Assembly: GCF_001509585.1 (NCBI RefSeq)
Contig: NZ_LNCI01000005.1
Span: forward strand, 372,001-436,000
Direction of reading: 5' to 3'
DNA length: 64,000 nucleotides
From: Tropicimonas marinistellae
Lineage (GTDB): Bacteria; Pseudomonadota; Alphaproteobacteria; Rhodobacterales; Rhodobacteraceae
Shown: piece by piece, positions 27,808-36,804 of the stretch
Numbering within the stretch: position 1 is the stretch's first letter
Layout of the letters: the number at the start of each line of letters is the position of its first letter
Notes under the pieces: model-generated
What the model was told of the DNA's origin: nothing
The model's database searches: none
What the model saw: the letters and a program-made list of their open reading frames with translations, nothing else
Program-made: the position numbers and the translations under genes

Positions 27808-29768
27808 GCCGCGTTCTCCCCTGCATCGGTCGCCTCGTCCTCCAACCGGATCAGGGCGTCATGCGCGGCCACCTGTGCACCCGCGCTGACGAGCACCTCG
27901 GCAATGGTGCCATCGCGTACAGCGGTCAGCGTATGTTCCATTTTCATGGCCTCCAGCACCGCCAAAGGCTCGCCGGCAGAAATCGACTGACCTCGTGCGA
28001 CCAGAACCTGCCGCACCACGCCCGGCATCGGCGCCTCCAAGACGTTGCCGCCCGTCGCCGCAGCCGTGCCGCGCGCCAACGGATCGGGCAGCGTGAATTC
28101 CCAGGGCTGTCCGGCAAAAACCACCACTGCGCCGGGCAGGAGCCGAGCCGGTCCGGGCGCGCGTGCCTCGCCGATCAGCCAGTCCTCACCACCCCGCCGG
28201 CATCGGAACGAACGCCCGTCCAGTTCAGCGTCGACCCGGTTACCGGAACAGGCCAGCCTGACAGTCCAACACGCCTCTCCACGGTGCAGTACCACGGTAC
28301 GAACCATCTGTGCCCACAGCGAGAACCCTTCGAACTCGGCCACAGCCCCACCCAGCCCCGCCGCTCCAAGGGCGGCACAGACGACAACCTCGTCCGACGG
28401 CGTTTCCGGTCCGGTCAATGCATCGAGGTCTCGCTCGATGAGCCCCGTATCCACACGGCCCGCGGCAAAGTCCGGATGCCGCGTCAAGGCTTCCAGAAAC
28501 CCGATGTTGGTAATGGTGCCGCCCACTTCCGTCGCGGCCAGCGACCGCCCGAGCCGCGCCAGTGCCACGCCGCGCGAGGGGCCATGGGTGATAACCTTCG
28601 CGATCATCGGATCGTACCAGGGGACGATGTCGTCGCCCTGGCGCACACCGCTGTCGACCCGCGCCGCCGGGTCGAAGGCGAGATGCTGCAACCTCCCCGT
28701 CGCGGGCAAGAAACCCGCCGGTACATCTTCTGCATACAGCCGCGCCTCGAACGCATGGCCGACGAGCGGGATGTTTTCCTGATCCAGGGGCAGCGGCTCG
28801 CCCGAGGCAACTCTGAGTTGCCATTCGACGAGATCGAAACCCGTCACCGCCTCGGTCACCGGATGTTCCACCTGCAACCGGGTGTTCATCTCCATGAACC
28901 AGAAGCCGTCAGGCCGGAGCGGCCCGCTGCCGTCGACGATGAACTCCACCGTCCCTGCACCCACGTAGCCGATCGCCTCGGCCGCCCGCACGGCCGCGTG
29001 CCCCATCGCCGCGCGCATCTCCACCGTCATCCCCGGTGCCGGCGCCTCCTCGATCACCTTTTGATGCCGCCGCTGAAGCGAGCAATCTCGCTCGTGAAGA
29101 TGCACCGCGCGCCCGTGGCTGTCGCCGAACACCTGCACCTCGATATGGCGCGGGCGGTCAACGTATTTCTCCACCAGCACCGCCGCATTTCCGAAGGCCG
29201 ACTGCGCCTCTGCCTGGGCCGACGAGAGAGCGGCGGCGAAATCCTCGGCCCGCAACACGCGCCGCATTCCCTTACCGCCGCCACCGGCCACGGCCTTGAT
29301 CAGAACCGGGTAACCGATCCGCTCGGCTTCGCTGGCCAGCCGCTCGGGTGACTGGTCGTCCCCGTGATAGCCCGGCACCACGGGCACGCCCGCCTCTGCC
29401 ATCCGACGCTTCGCCGCGTCCTTCAACCCCATCGCCCGGATCGCCGGGGCCGGCGGGCCGACGAAGATCAGCCCCGCGGCTTCCACTGCCTCCACGAACT
29501 CCGGGTTCTCTGACAGAAACCCGTAGCCGGGGTGGATTGCCTCCGCCCCAGAAGCCACGGCCGCCGCGATCACCCGAGCGCCATCAAGATAGCTCTCCGC
29601 CGGCGCGGCGCCGCCGATGTGCACGGCCTCGTCTGCCATTTCCGTGTGGAGCGCACCCGTGTCGGCATCGGAATAGACCGCGACGGTGGAAATCCCCATT
29701 CCCCGCGCTGTCCGTATCACGCGGCAGGCAATCTCGCCCCGGTTCGCGATCAGCAACTTTCGGATCAT
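27804..29768 (-). CDS. liuD: Methylcrotonyl-CoA carboxylase alpha (biotin) subunit
   Basis: 654 residues from the ATG at 29768 (MIRKLLIANRGEIACRVIRT). It has a biotin carboxylase domain with the ATP-grasp glycine loop KAVAGGGGKGMRRV (about residue 160), EHPVTEAVTGFDLVEWQL near residue 285 and RLYAEDVPAGFLPATG. A central linker domain follows, then the C-terminal biotin carrier with LAVLEAMKMEHTL, where the lysine in EAMKM is biotinylated. It acts with LiuB to carboxylate 3-methylcrotonyl-CoA. BirA encoded nearby would supply the biotin. A 102-base gap follows liuB. Confidence 0.94.
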   Translation of the reverse strand: MIRKLLIANRGEIACRVIRTARGMGISTVAVYSDADTGALHTEMADEAVHIGGAAPAESYLDGARVIAAAVASGAEAIHPGYGFLSENPEFVEAVEAAGLIFVGPPAPAIRAMGLKDAAKRRMAEAGVPVVPGYHGDDQSPERLASEAERIGYPVLIKAVAGGGGKGMRRVLRAEDFAAALSSAQAEAQSAFGNAAVLVEKYVDRPRHIEVQVFGDSHGRAVHLHERDCSLQRRHQKVIEEAPAPGMTVEMRAAMGHAAVRAAEAIGYVGAGTVEFIVDGSGPLRPDGFWFMEMNTRLQVEHPVTEAVTGFDLVEWQLRVASGEPLPLDQENIPLVGHAFEARLYAEDVPAGFLPATGRLQHLAFDPAARVDSGVRQGDDIVPWYDPMIAKVITHGPSRGVALARLGRSLAATEVGGTITNIGFLEALTRHPDFAAGRVDTGLIERDLDALTGPETPSDEVVVCAALGAAGLGGAVAEFEGFSLWAQMVRTVVLHRGEACWTVRLACSGNRVDAELDGRSFRCRRGGEDWLIGEARAPGPARLLPGAVVVFAGQPWEFTLPDPLARGTAAATGGNVLEAPMPGVVRQVLVARGQSISAGEPLAVLEAMKMEHTLTAVRDGTIAEVLVSAGAQVAAHDALIRLEDEATDAGENAA

Positions 29769-29870
29769 CGACCCGTTCTCCCCTCCTGCTCCCGCGCGCT
29801 GTGGCGAACGCGGGATCGGCGGGCGGGAGCGCGCACCGCGGCGCGCGGCTCTCCGCCAACCTGACGACAA

Positions 29871-31475
29871 TTACATTCGGAACACTCCGAACCGCGTCTC
29901 CTCGACCGCTGAGTTCAACGCCGCTCGGAGGCTCAGGCCCAGCACGTCCCGGCTCTTTCGCGGGTCGATCACCCCGTCGTCCCAAAGCCGGGCGCTGGCA
30001 TAGAGTGGATGAGCCTGGGTGGCGAACATCTCCTCGGTTGGCCGGCGAAAGGCGGCCTCTTCCTCCGCGGACCACGCGCCGCCCGTGCTTTCGATCGCCG
30101 CGCGCTTCACCTGTGCCAGAACGCCGGCCGCCTGCGCCCCGCCCATCACAGAGATCCGACTGTTGGGCCAGGTCCAGAGAAACCGCGGCTGGTAGGCGCG
30201 GCCCGCCATTCCGTAGTTGCCCGCGCCGAACGAACCGCCCACCAACAGCGTGATCTTCGGAACCGCGGTGGTCGCAACCGCGGTGACCATCTTTGCCCCG
30301 TGCCGGGCGATGCCCTCGTTCTCGTATTTCCGGCCCACCATGAAGCCGGTGATGTTCTGAAGGAAGACAAGCGGGATCTTGCGTTGCGAACACAGCTCCA
30401 CGAAATGCGCGCCTTTCTGCGCGGCTTCCGAAAAGAGCACCCCGTTGTTCGCCACGATCCCCACCGGGCAGCCGTGGACATGGGCGAAACCGGTGACCAG
30501 CGTCTCCCCGAAGCGCGCCTTGAACTCGTCCAGCCGCGAACCGTCTACGATCCGGGCAATCACCTCCCGGATGTCGTAGGGTACAGACAGGCTCTCGGGC
30601 ACCACGCCCAGAATCTCGTCAGGATCGTAGGCGGGGGCTTCCGGCGTCGCCCAATCCGACCCGACCTGCGGCGCGGGCCCCAGAGACCCGACCGCCCGCC
30701 GCGCCAATGCGAGCGCGTGGGCATCATCCACGGCCAGATAATCGGCCACGCCGGAGAGCCGCGTGTGCACGTCCCCGCCGCCCAGATCCTCCGCTGTCAC
30801 CACCTCGCCCGTGGCCGCCTTCACCAGCGGCGGACCGGCGAGAAAGATCGTCCCCTGCTCCTTCACGATGATCGTCACGTCCGACATTGCCGGCACATAG
30901 GCGCCGCCCGCCGTGCAGGAGCCCATCACGACCGCGATCTGCGCGATTCCCGCCGCCGACATGCGCGCCTGGTTGTAGAAAATGCGGCCGAAATGATCCC
31001 GGTCGGGAAAGACCTCGTCCTGCATCGGCAGGTTCGCACCGCCGGAGTCCACGAGGTACACGCACGGCAAGCGGCATTCGGCAGCAATCTCCTGCGCACG
31101 CAGGTGCTTCTTCACGGTGATCGGATAGTAGGTGCCGCCCTTCACGGTGGCATCATTGCAAACGACCATGACATCGCGCCCCATGACGCGCCCGATGCCG
31201 GCGACAACGCCGGCGCAGGGCGCAGCGCCATCGTAGAGCCCGTGCGCGGCCACGGCGCCGATCTCAAGGAACGGCGAACCAGCGTCCAGCAAATTCGCCA
31301 CCCGCTCTCTCGGGAGCATCTTGCCGCGCGACGTATGCCGCGCCCGCGCCCGGTCACCGCCCCCCGCAGCGGCCAGTTCGGCGGCTTGCTCGATCTCGCG
31401 CAGCGCCTCCAGATGCGCGGCGTGGTTGGCACGAAACGTCTCCGAACCGGGGGATGCCTGACTGAGCAGCTTCAT
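29871..31475 (-). CDS. liuB: Methylcrotonyl-CoA carboxylase beta (carboxyltransferase) subunit
   Basis: 534 residues from the ATG at 31475 ([20 protein letters not shown]). The start overlaps the EcsC-family stop by four bases (ATGA), which rules out the longer upstream frame. The crotonase-fold carboxyltransferase has [20 protein letters not shown] near residue 50, [19 protein letters not shown] near residue 140, [16 protein letters not shown] near residue 180 and [20 protein letters not shown] near residue 360. The MQDEVFPDR-type sequence favours methylcrotonyl-CoA over propionyl-CoA carboxylase, agreeing with the operon. Confidence 0.94.
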   Translation of the reverse strand: MKLLSQASPGSETFRANHAAHLEALREIEQAAELAAAGGGDRARARHTSRGKMLPRERVANLLDAGSPFLEIGAVAAHGLYDGAAPCAGVVAGIGRVMGRDVMVVCNDATVKGGTYYPITVKKHLRAQEIAAECRLPCVYLVDSGGANLPMQDEVFPDRDHFGRIFYNQARMSAAGIAQIAVVMGSCTAGGAYVPAMSDVTIIVKEQGTIFLAGPPLVKAATGEVVTAEDLGGGDVHTRLSGVADYLAVDDAHALALARRAVGSLGPAPQVGSDWATPEAPAYDPDEILGVVPESLSVPYDIREVIARIVDGSRLDEFKARFGETLVTGFAHVHGCPVGIVANNGVLFSEAAQKGAHFVELCSQRKIPLVFLQNITGFMVGRKYENEGIARHGAKMVTAVATTAVPKITLLVGGSFGAGNYGMAGRAYQPRFLWTWPNSRISVMGGAQAAGVLAQVKRAAIESTGGAWSAEEEAAFRRPTEEMFATQAHPLYASARLWDDGVIDPRKSRDVLGLSLRAALNSAVEETRFGVFRM

Positions 31476-32308
31476 ACGGCGTCGCTTTCCTGACGTGCGG
31501 CGGCGTGCTCCTCCGATGGCCCCTCCAGGAGCCGTCGCGCCATCAGCCAGCGCATCCGGTAGCCGTAGCGCGCGGCGCGGCTCACATCGGTCTGGAAACT
31601 GGCGTTGACCACGGCGGCGACGGCACCACCCACAACCGGGACGACCTGCCCTGCCTTGCGCCCGGCGAGCGATACGCCGAGTTGGCGGGCAATTCGCTCG
31701 ACGACCTTGTCCGAGAGCCACCGACCGCCACTGTCGAGCACCAATCGGCCTTCCGGGCTGGCCAGAAATGCGGCCATGTCCGCAAGCGTGGCCAGGGCCT
31801 CTGCGCGGCCGCGCTCGCCGGCTTCGGCGGCGACTTGCAGCACCATCAGCCGGTAGGCGCGCTCTTCATCGCTGTCGTCGTTGAACCCGAAGGCCGCGCC
31901 GGTTGCGCGCACGTTGCGCGCCGCCATGGCGATGGTGGCGGGTATATCGGCGGTCATTCCAGCGGCTCCCAGCCAGCCGGCAGCCCCCCCGGAGGCCGCA
32001 TTGGCGCTCGCGGCCCATGCTTGCACGCGACGTGCGGCAGCCTCGCACGCGGCGAGATCCTCAACAGAATGGCGGGTCCAATCCGCTGGAATTGTGTATC
32101 CCACGGCCCGGTCTGCCAGCTTCAACCCGTGGCTCACCATGCGCGGCGGTATCATGCGCGCCACCAGCCCGCCGACCGGCGCCGTCAACCGTTCGGCGCC
32201 CCGCCCCATGCGCGTAGGTTTGCGATCCTCGAAGGCCCGTTGGCGCTCCAGCGCCTCGCGCAAGATGTCCGCCGCCAGATGCGGTCTGCGATTCGTGATC
32301 GGGCTCAT
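31472..32308 (-). CDS. EcsC-family protein
   Basis: 278 residues of Ala-rich helical sequence. Family-like stretches are [35 protein letters not shown] (about residues 117-136) and the C-terminal [20 protein letters not shown] near residue 228, which together look like EcsC. The latter two are amphipathic or membrane-contacting. EcsC proteins are uncharacterised; the name comes from a Bacillus ABC-exporter locus. It overlaps the acyl-CoA synthetase upstream and liuB downstream, each by ATGA, so it is firmly part of the operon although it has no known step in leucine breakdown. Confidence 0.75.
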   Translation of the reverse strand: MSPITNRRPHLAADILREALERQRAFEDRKPTRMGRGAERLTAPVGGLVARMIPPRMVSHGLKLADRAVGYTIPADWTRHSVEDLAACEAAARRVQAWAASANAASGGAAGWLGAAGMTADIPATIAMAARNVRATGAAFGFNDDSDEERAYRLMVLQVAAEAGERGRAEALATLADMAAFLASPEGRLVLDSGGRWLSDKVVERIARQLGVSLAGRKAGQVVPVVGGAVAAVVNASFQTDVSRAARYGYRMRWLMARRLLEGPSEEHAAARQESDAV

Positions 32309-33882
32309 GTCAGAACGTCCTCCGTCGCGATCCGGCGCAGTTCCCGCCGAATGATCTTTCCACTGATCGTCATGGGAAGGCTCTCCACGAAATGGATGAT
32401 GCGGGGATATTCGTGCGCCGCGAGCCGCGTTTTCACGTGGGTCTGAAGCGCCTTGCGGGTAGCGTCGCCCGGTTCATGACCCTCCCGCAGCATGACAAAG
32501 GCGGTCACGGCTTCCGTCCGCCGCGGATCGGGCGTGCCGACGACCCCGCAGCTCGCCACGGCCGGGTGGGTCAGCAGGCAATCCTCCACCTCGCCAGGTC
32601 CGATCCGGTAGCCCGCCGAGGTGATCACGTCGTCATCGCGGCCCTTGAAGCGCAACTCGTCCCCGTCGCGAATGCCGCGGTCGCCGGTCAGCATCCAGTC
32701 GCCGCGGAACTTCTCTGCAGTGGCGCGTGGATTTCTCCAATATTCCAGCATCATAGAAGCCGATCCTCTGCGCACCGCGATCTCGCCCTCGCCCTCCTGT
32801 GGGCGCCCGTCCGGGCCTATCACGTCGACCTCATGTCCGGGCGCCGGGCGGCCCATGCAGCCGGGCTTCGGCGCATACCGCGCGGCGCAGGCAGAAACGA
32901 TCATGTTGCACTCGGTCTGGCCGTAGAATTCGTTGATCGTCAGCCCGAATGCCTGGCGGCCCCAGTCGAGCATCTCGGCCCCGAGCGGTTCGCCACCGGA
33001 GGCCACGGAACGCAGCCCCGAAATCTCAACACCTGCCGCTTTCAGCGCACGCAACGCGGTTGGAGGGAAAAACACATTTCTTACAGAGGCCTGCCGGATA
33101 ATCCTGATGCACTCCTCGGTTGAGAAAGGCGCCATGCGCGCCGCAACCACCGGCACCCCATGCCAGAGCCCCGGCATCAATACGTCGAAGAGACCGCCGA
33201 TCCAGGCCCAATCCGCTGGCGTCCAGAGCACATCGCCTTGCTGGGGCAGCAGGTCGTGCGACAGTTCCACGCCGGGAAGATGTCCGCGCAAGACGCGATG
33301 GGCATGAAGCGCGCCCTTGGGATTGCCGGTTGTTCCGGAGGTGTAGATCATCACCGCCGGGTCGTCCGCCGCCGTATCAGCCGTCTCGAAGCGCGGCCCA
33401 TCGCACGACAATCCCTCGGGTGTGCAAATTGCAATCGCTTCGGCTACGGCAGTCGAAAGATCGCCCTCGCGCAGCCGCGTCGCCCCGCCCGCGTCGGTCA
33501 CCAGGCATCGCGCTTCGGAATCCTGAAGGCGCATCGCCAGGGCCTCGGGGCCGAAGAGGGTGAAAAGCGGTATCGAAATCGCCCCGATCTTCCAGATCGC
33601 GACATGCGCGGCCGCCGTCCATGGGGACTGGCTGAGCAGCACTCCAACCCGGTCGCCCCGACCGATACCGCGTTCCACGAGACGGTAGGCCAGCGCGTCG
33701 GCCATGCCCTGCAACGCGCGATAGGTTGTCTTCTGCAGCCCGTCCGCCCGCGGCTCGATCACCGCCACACGGTTCGGTTCGGCCTCAGCCCACCGGTCGC
33801 AGACCTCGGCCGCCATGTTGAGACGCTCTGGAATTTGCCAGCCGTCGCGCGCAACCGCCTCGAATGTCGGCCCGCCATTCAT
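32305..33882 (-). CDS. AMP-binding acyl-CoA synthetase
   Basis: A 525-residue member of the acetyl/medium-chain acyl-CoA synthetase family. Motif A3 is MIYTSGTTGNPKGALHAH (about residues 177-194), A5 is INEFYGQTECN near residue 308, then LTGDRGIRDGDELRFKGRDD and VITSAGYRIGPGEVEDCL. The catalytic C-terminal lysine is in MTISGKIIRREL. It probably activates isovalerate or another short branched acid to its CoA ester, feeding IVD. Substrate is inferred from the operon. It overlaps the EcsC gene by four bases, and 151 bases separate it from the small secreted-protein genes upstream. Confidence 0.88.
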   Translation of the reverse strand: MNGGPTFEAVARDGWQIPERLNMAAEVCDRWAEAEPNRVAVIEPRADGLQKTTYRALQGMADALAYRLVERGIGRGDRVGVLLSQSPWTAAAHVAIWKIGAISIPLFTLFGPEALAMRLQDSEARCLVTDAGGATRLREGDLSTAVAEAIAICTPEGLSCDGPRFETADTAADDPAVMIYTSGTTGNPKGALHAHRVLRGHLPGVELSHDLLPQQGDVLWTPADWAWIGGLFDVLMPGLWHGVPVVAARMAPFSTEECIRIIRQASVRNVFFPPTALRALKAAGVEISGLRSVASGGEPLGAEMLDWGRQAFGLTINEFYGQTECNMIVSACAARYAPKPGCMGRPAPGHEVDVIGPDGRPQEGEGEIAVRRGSASMMLEYWRNPRATAEKFRGDWMLTGDRGIRDGDELRFKGRDDDVITSAGYRIGPGEVEDCLLTHPAVASCGVVGTPDPRRTEAVTAFVMLREGHEPGDATRKALQTHVKTRLAAHEYPRIIHFVESLPMTISGKIIRRELRRIATEDVLT

Positions 33883-34033
33883 CGCCCAGCCCTTTCCGCG
33901 GGCGCAGCCCGTGCCGATGCGCTGCGCGCATCGACCACCGCGCGAGGATCCATGATCCCGCGCAACCCGCCCGCCACCGGCGGCACCGCCCGTTGTTCAC
34001 GCGCCCCGTCCATCCAATATGCACGGGCGACCC

Positions 34034-34516
34034 TCATGGCATCAGCAGGCTCGGGTCGACCTGTGCGCCAACCGACCGGAGCTTGGCGAAGCGCAGTGCC
34101 TGAACGTGGTAGGTACAGGAAACCGCCTCTTCCGCCGGGAGATCGTCGCACTGCCCGAGTGCGCCATTTTCGATGTCGGTCAGGATTTCCCGATACCGCT
34201 CCTTGGCAAAGTCCGGGACGCCATCGAGTTCCACTGGAAGACGTGCGAGCAAGCCGTCGGCCCGTGCGGACAGGGCAGATGACATCGCAGTCTCACAGGC
34301 CGCAAGGTCGTCTGCGCAGGACCTGTGGGCCTCGTTGAAGCAGACAATCGTCGAGTTCGCCACGTCGCGGCTGACCGCACTCTCCACGAGACAGGCGTCC
34401 ATGGCGGCTAGGACACCCGCCGAAAGCTCTTCGGCCGACAGGCTTCCGGCACCTGCGATTCCAGCCACCGCAAGAACGATCTGCCCGAATGCCTTGCTGC
34501 CCCGGCTACTGGCCAT
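34034..34516 (-). CDS. Secreted cysteine-containing protein, possibly LprI-related
   Basis: 160 residues with an N-terminal signal-like stretch, AFGQIVLAVAGIAGAGSLSA, and six cysteines in the mature part (in DACLVES, IVCFNEAHRSCADDLAACE, GQCDD and SCTYH). The pattern resembles the adjacent LprI-like protein, suggesting a diverged tandem duplicate. This is my reading, not a search result. It overlaps the upstream gene by 11 bases. It is periplasmic if the signal is real. No enzymatic motif is seen. Confidence 0.65.
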   Translation of the reverse strand: MASSRGSKAFGQIVLAVAGIAGAGSLSAEELSAGVLAAMDACLVESAVSRDVANSTIVCFNEAHRSCADDLAACETAMSSALSARADGLLARLPVELDGVPDFAKERYREILTDIENGALGQCDDLPAEEAVSCTYHVQALRFAKLRSVGAQVDPSLLMP

Positions 34517-35024
34517 CGTTCAACCGCCGCTCCAGTTCAAGCGCCTGGCGCCCGGTCAGGTCCATCAAGCAGGCAAGCGTCGCCGGCCCGCCACCGGTGC
34601 CATTGCCCCACTGGGCGCGCTCATAGTCGCAAGTCGCATCGCGATAAGGAATCCAGGCCCGCTGCATCCCGCGCAGAGCCTCCGCCAGCGATGGCACGGT
34701 TGCGCCAAGCTGCGTCATCTCCGCATCCATCGCCTTCTCGCGCTGCATGAGCGGCCCATAGGCCGCGTTCAACCGCGCGTCCCAGAAAACCAACTCTTGG
34801 TCGAAGCAATAGCCCATGCCAACCGTCGTATATCCCATCTCGTTCGACGCCATGCAGGCTTCGGCCGCGACACCGATGCAGGCTTGCTGCGCGACGAAAT
34901 CAGGTGCCCCCGCGAGGCAGGACAGCGCCGGGGTTGGGTCGAAGTGCGGCGTCTCCTGAGCCGATACAGCCAGCGGAGAAATCGCGACGGCGGCGCAGAT
35001 CGCGCGCGTGATACATCCCATCAT
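34506..35024 (-). CDS. LprI/DUF1311-like secreted protein
   Basis: 172 residues with signal peptide MMGCITRAICAAVAISPLAV and cleavage near SAQE. The mature part has cysteines in LSCLAG, QACIGVAAEACMAS and YCFDQELVFWDARLNAAYG, then LRGMQRAWIPYRDATCDYER and LACLMDLTGRQALELERRL. The WDARLNAAY and AWIPYRDATCDYE blocks fit the lysozyme-inhibitor LprI/DUF1311 family. It would act in the periplasm. It overlaps the DUF1622 gene stop as ATGA, so it is coupled to the ivd transcript. Confidence 0.8.
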   Translation of the reverse strand: MMGCITRAICAAVAISPLAVSAQETPHFDPTPALSCLAGAPDFVAQQACIGVAAEACMASNEMGYTTVGMGYCFDQELVFWDARLNAAYGPLMQREKAMDAEMTQLGATVPSLAEALRGMQRAWIPYRDATCDYERAQWGNGTGGGPATLACLMDLTGRQALELERRLNDGQ

Positions 35025-35422
35025 AGTTCAGGGTTCTCCTTGATTGCCCGAACTTCCTGGCCGAGCAGATGGCTGACCGCGAAGCGAATGGCCACCAACA
35101 AGCCAAGAAAGATCAGATCTCCGAGATCCAGGCTCAGCGCGGTGTGGATGATGTCGGAGACAATGAAGATCATAAGCCCGGCCAATATGTACCGCCCGAG
35201 TTGAATACGCTCGCCGTTGATGATCCGCGCGCGCGAGGCTTCCTCCGCCTTGGTCTCCGCCCGCACGAAGCCGGCAAGAAACCGCAGGGCGCCGACCAGC
35301 ATGACCAGGATGGCCATCACGTCCACGGCCGCCGCCACCAGTTCCAGAAAATGCACCAGATTTGGGAAATCCGCATGCAGCAGGCTTGGTGTGCCCTGCC
35401 AGAATGCGCCTTGGTCTTCCAC
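35021..35422 (-). CDS. DUF1622-family membrane protein
   Basis: 133 residues with three hydrophobic helices: LELVAAAVDVMAILVMLVGA (about residues 26-45), RYILAGLMIFIVSDIIHTAL near residue 77 and LGDLIFLGLLVAIRFAVSHL. The arrangement, with RIINGERIQLGRYI preceding helix 2, matches DUF1622 as I know it. The family is uncharacterised. It starts 3 bases after ivd, so it is the second gene of the operon. Confidence 0.8.
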   Translation of the reverse strand: MEDQGAFWQGTPSLLHADFPNLVHFLELVAAAVDVMAILVMLVGALRFLAGFVRAETKAEEASRARIINGERIQLGRYILAGLMIFIVSDIIHTALSLDLGDLIFLGLLVAIRFAVSHLLGQEVRAIKENPEL

Positions 35423-35425
35423 GTT

Positions 35426-36589
35426 TCATCCTCTCGCCGCCATCAACTCGCGACCGATGAGCATCCTGCGAATCTCCGAGGTGCCCGCACCGATCTCCAT
35501 CAGTTTGGCATCCCTGAAGAGCCGGCTCACGGGGGAATCGTTCATGAACCCCGCACCACCCATGGCCTGCACCGCCTGATGCGCCTGCGTCATGGCGACT
35601 TCGGAGGCATAGAGCACGCAGGCAGCCGCGTCCTGCCGGGTGACTTCACCCCTGTCGCAGGATTTCGCGACCTCGTAAACATAGGCCCGCGCGGTGTTCA
35701 GCGCGGTGTACATATCGGCGATCTTTGCCTGCATGAGTTGGAAGTTTCCGATGGGCTGGCCGAACTGCTGCCGCTCGTGCAGATAGGGCATGATCTCGTC
35801 GAGACAGGCGGCAATGATCCCTGGCCCGATGGCCGCCAGCACGACGCGCTCGTAGTCGAGCCCGGACATCAGCACCAGCACGCCCTTGCCTTCCTCCCCG
35901 AGGACATTCTCGAACGGTACTTCGACATCCTTGAAAACCAACTCTGCTGTGTTGGACCCGCGCATGCCGAGCTTGTCGAAATGCAGGCTCGTGGAGAATC
36001 CTGCCATCGTCCTCTCGACGATGAAGGCGGTAATGCCCTTTGCCCCGGCCTCCGGGTCGGTCTTGGCGTAGACAACCAGCGTGTCGGCGTCCGGACCGTT
36101 GGTGATCCAGTATTTCGTCCCGTTAAGCAGGTAGTGGCCGTTTCGCTTCTCCGCCCGCAGCTTCATTGAGACAACGTCGGAGCCGGCACCGGCCTCTGAC
36201 ATGGCCAGCGCCCCTACATGCTCACCGGAGATCAGTTTCGGCAGGTAACGGTGTTTTTGCTCCTCGCTGCCATTCAGCTTGATCTGGTTGACGCAGAGGT
36301 TGGAATGCGCACCGTAAGAGAGCGATACTGACGCCGAGGCGCGTGCTATCTCCTCCACGGCAATGGCATGGGAGAGATAGGACATACCGGCGCCGCCGTA
36401 TTCCTCTGGAACGGTGACGCCCAAAAGGCCAAGCTCCCCCATTTCACGCCAAAGGTCGGCGGGAAACTCGTTCGTGGCGTCGATCTTGGCCGCCATCGGC
36501 TTCACCCGATCCTGCGCCCAACGATGCACCATGTCGCGCAATGCGCTGGCTTCCTCGCCGATATCGAAGCTCATCGTCGCGTGGAACAT
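35426..36589 (-). CDS. ivd: Isovaleryl-CoA dehydrogenase
   Basis: Oxidises isovaleryl-CoA to 3-methylcrotonyl-CoA with FAD, passing electrons to ETF. It has 387 residues from the ATG at 36589 ([19 protein letters not shown]), the family's usual length. Acyl-CoA dehydrogenase blocks are [20 protein letters not shown] (about residues 48-67), [20 protein letters not shown] near residue 135, [17 protein letters not shown] near residue 215 and [20 protein letters not shown] near residue 345, close to FAD and CoA sites. An identifiable promoter and palindromic operator lie directly upstream (separate entries). Confidence 0.95.
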   Translation of the reverse strand: MFHATMSFDIGEEASALRDMVHRWAQDRVKPMAAKIDATNEFPADLWREMGELGLLGVTVPEEYGGAGMSYLSHAIAVEEIARASASVSLSYGAHSNLCVNQIKLNGSEEQKHRYLPKLISGEHVGALAMSEAGAGSDVVSMKLRAEKRNGHYLLNGTKYWITNGPDADTLVVYAKTDPEAGAKGITAFIVERTMAGFSTSLHFDKLGMRGSNTAELVFKDVEVPFENVLGEEGKGVLVLMSGLDYERVVLAAIGPGIIAACLDEIMPYLHERQQFGQPIGNFQLMQAKIADMYTALNTARAYVYEVAKSCDRGEVTRQDAAACVLYASEVAMTQAHQAVQAMGGAGFMNDSPVSRLFRDAKLMEIGAGTSEIRRMLIGRELMAARG

Positions 36590-36615
36590 GCCAACAGGGC
36601 CTCCCCTCCCCGTTA

Positions 36616-36631
36616 TTGAACGCTCGTTCAA
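36616..36631. promoter_or_regulatory. Palindromic operator before ivd
   Basis: TTGAACGCTCGTTCAA is a 16-base palindrome (TTGAAC, 4-base centre, GTTCAA) immediately downstream of the predicted -10 and 27 bases before the ivd ATG. Placement is ideal for repression. The symmetric TTGAAC half-sites are of the kind bound by TetR-family regulators of acyl-CoA genes. The regulator is not in this window. Confidence 0.7.
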
Positions 36632-36661
36632 ATACTAGACAGAACCTTGCTGCCGGGTCAA
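36632..36661 (-). promoter_or_regulatory. Sigma-70-type promoter of the ivd-liu operon
   Basis: On the minus strand TTGACC (36661-36656) is followed after 18 bases by TAGTAT (36637-36632). This is a good match to -35/-10 consensus in otherwise GC-rich sequence, placing transcription start within or next to the operator. Confidence 0.65.
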
Positions 36662-36804
36662 TCCGGTGCGTGTACCCACGTCGTTTTCCCAGGCACCACG
36701 GTGAGCGTCAGCAAGCCAACAAGGTACATTCGCTTGCGCCAAAACGGAACGCGTCACCGGCGCGGCACCGCTCTCTCAGCGGCGCGACGACGCCCCGACC
36801 GGCG

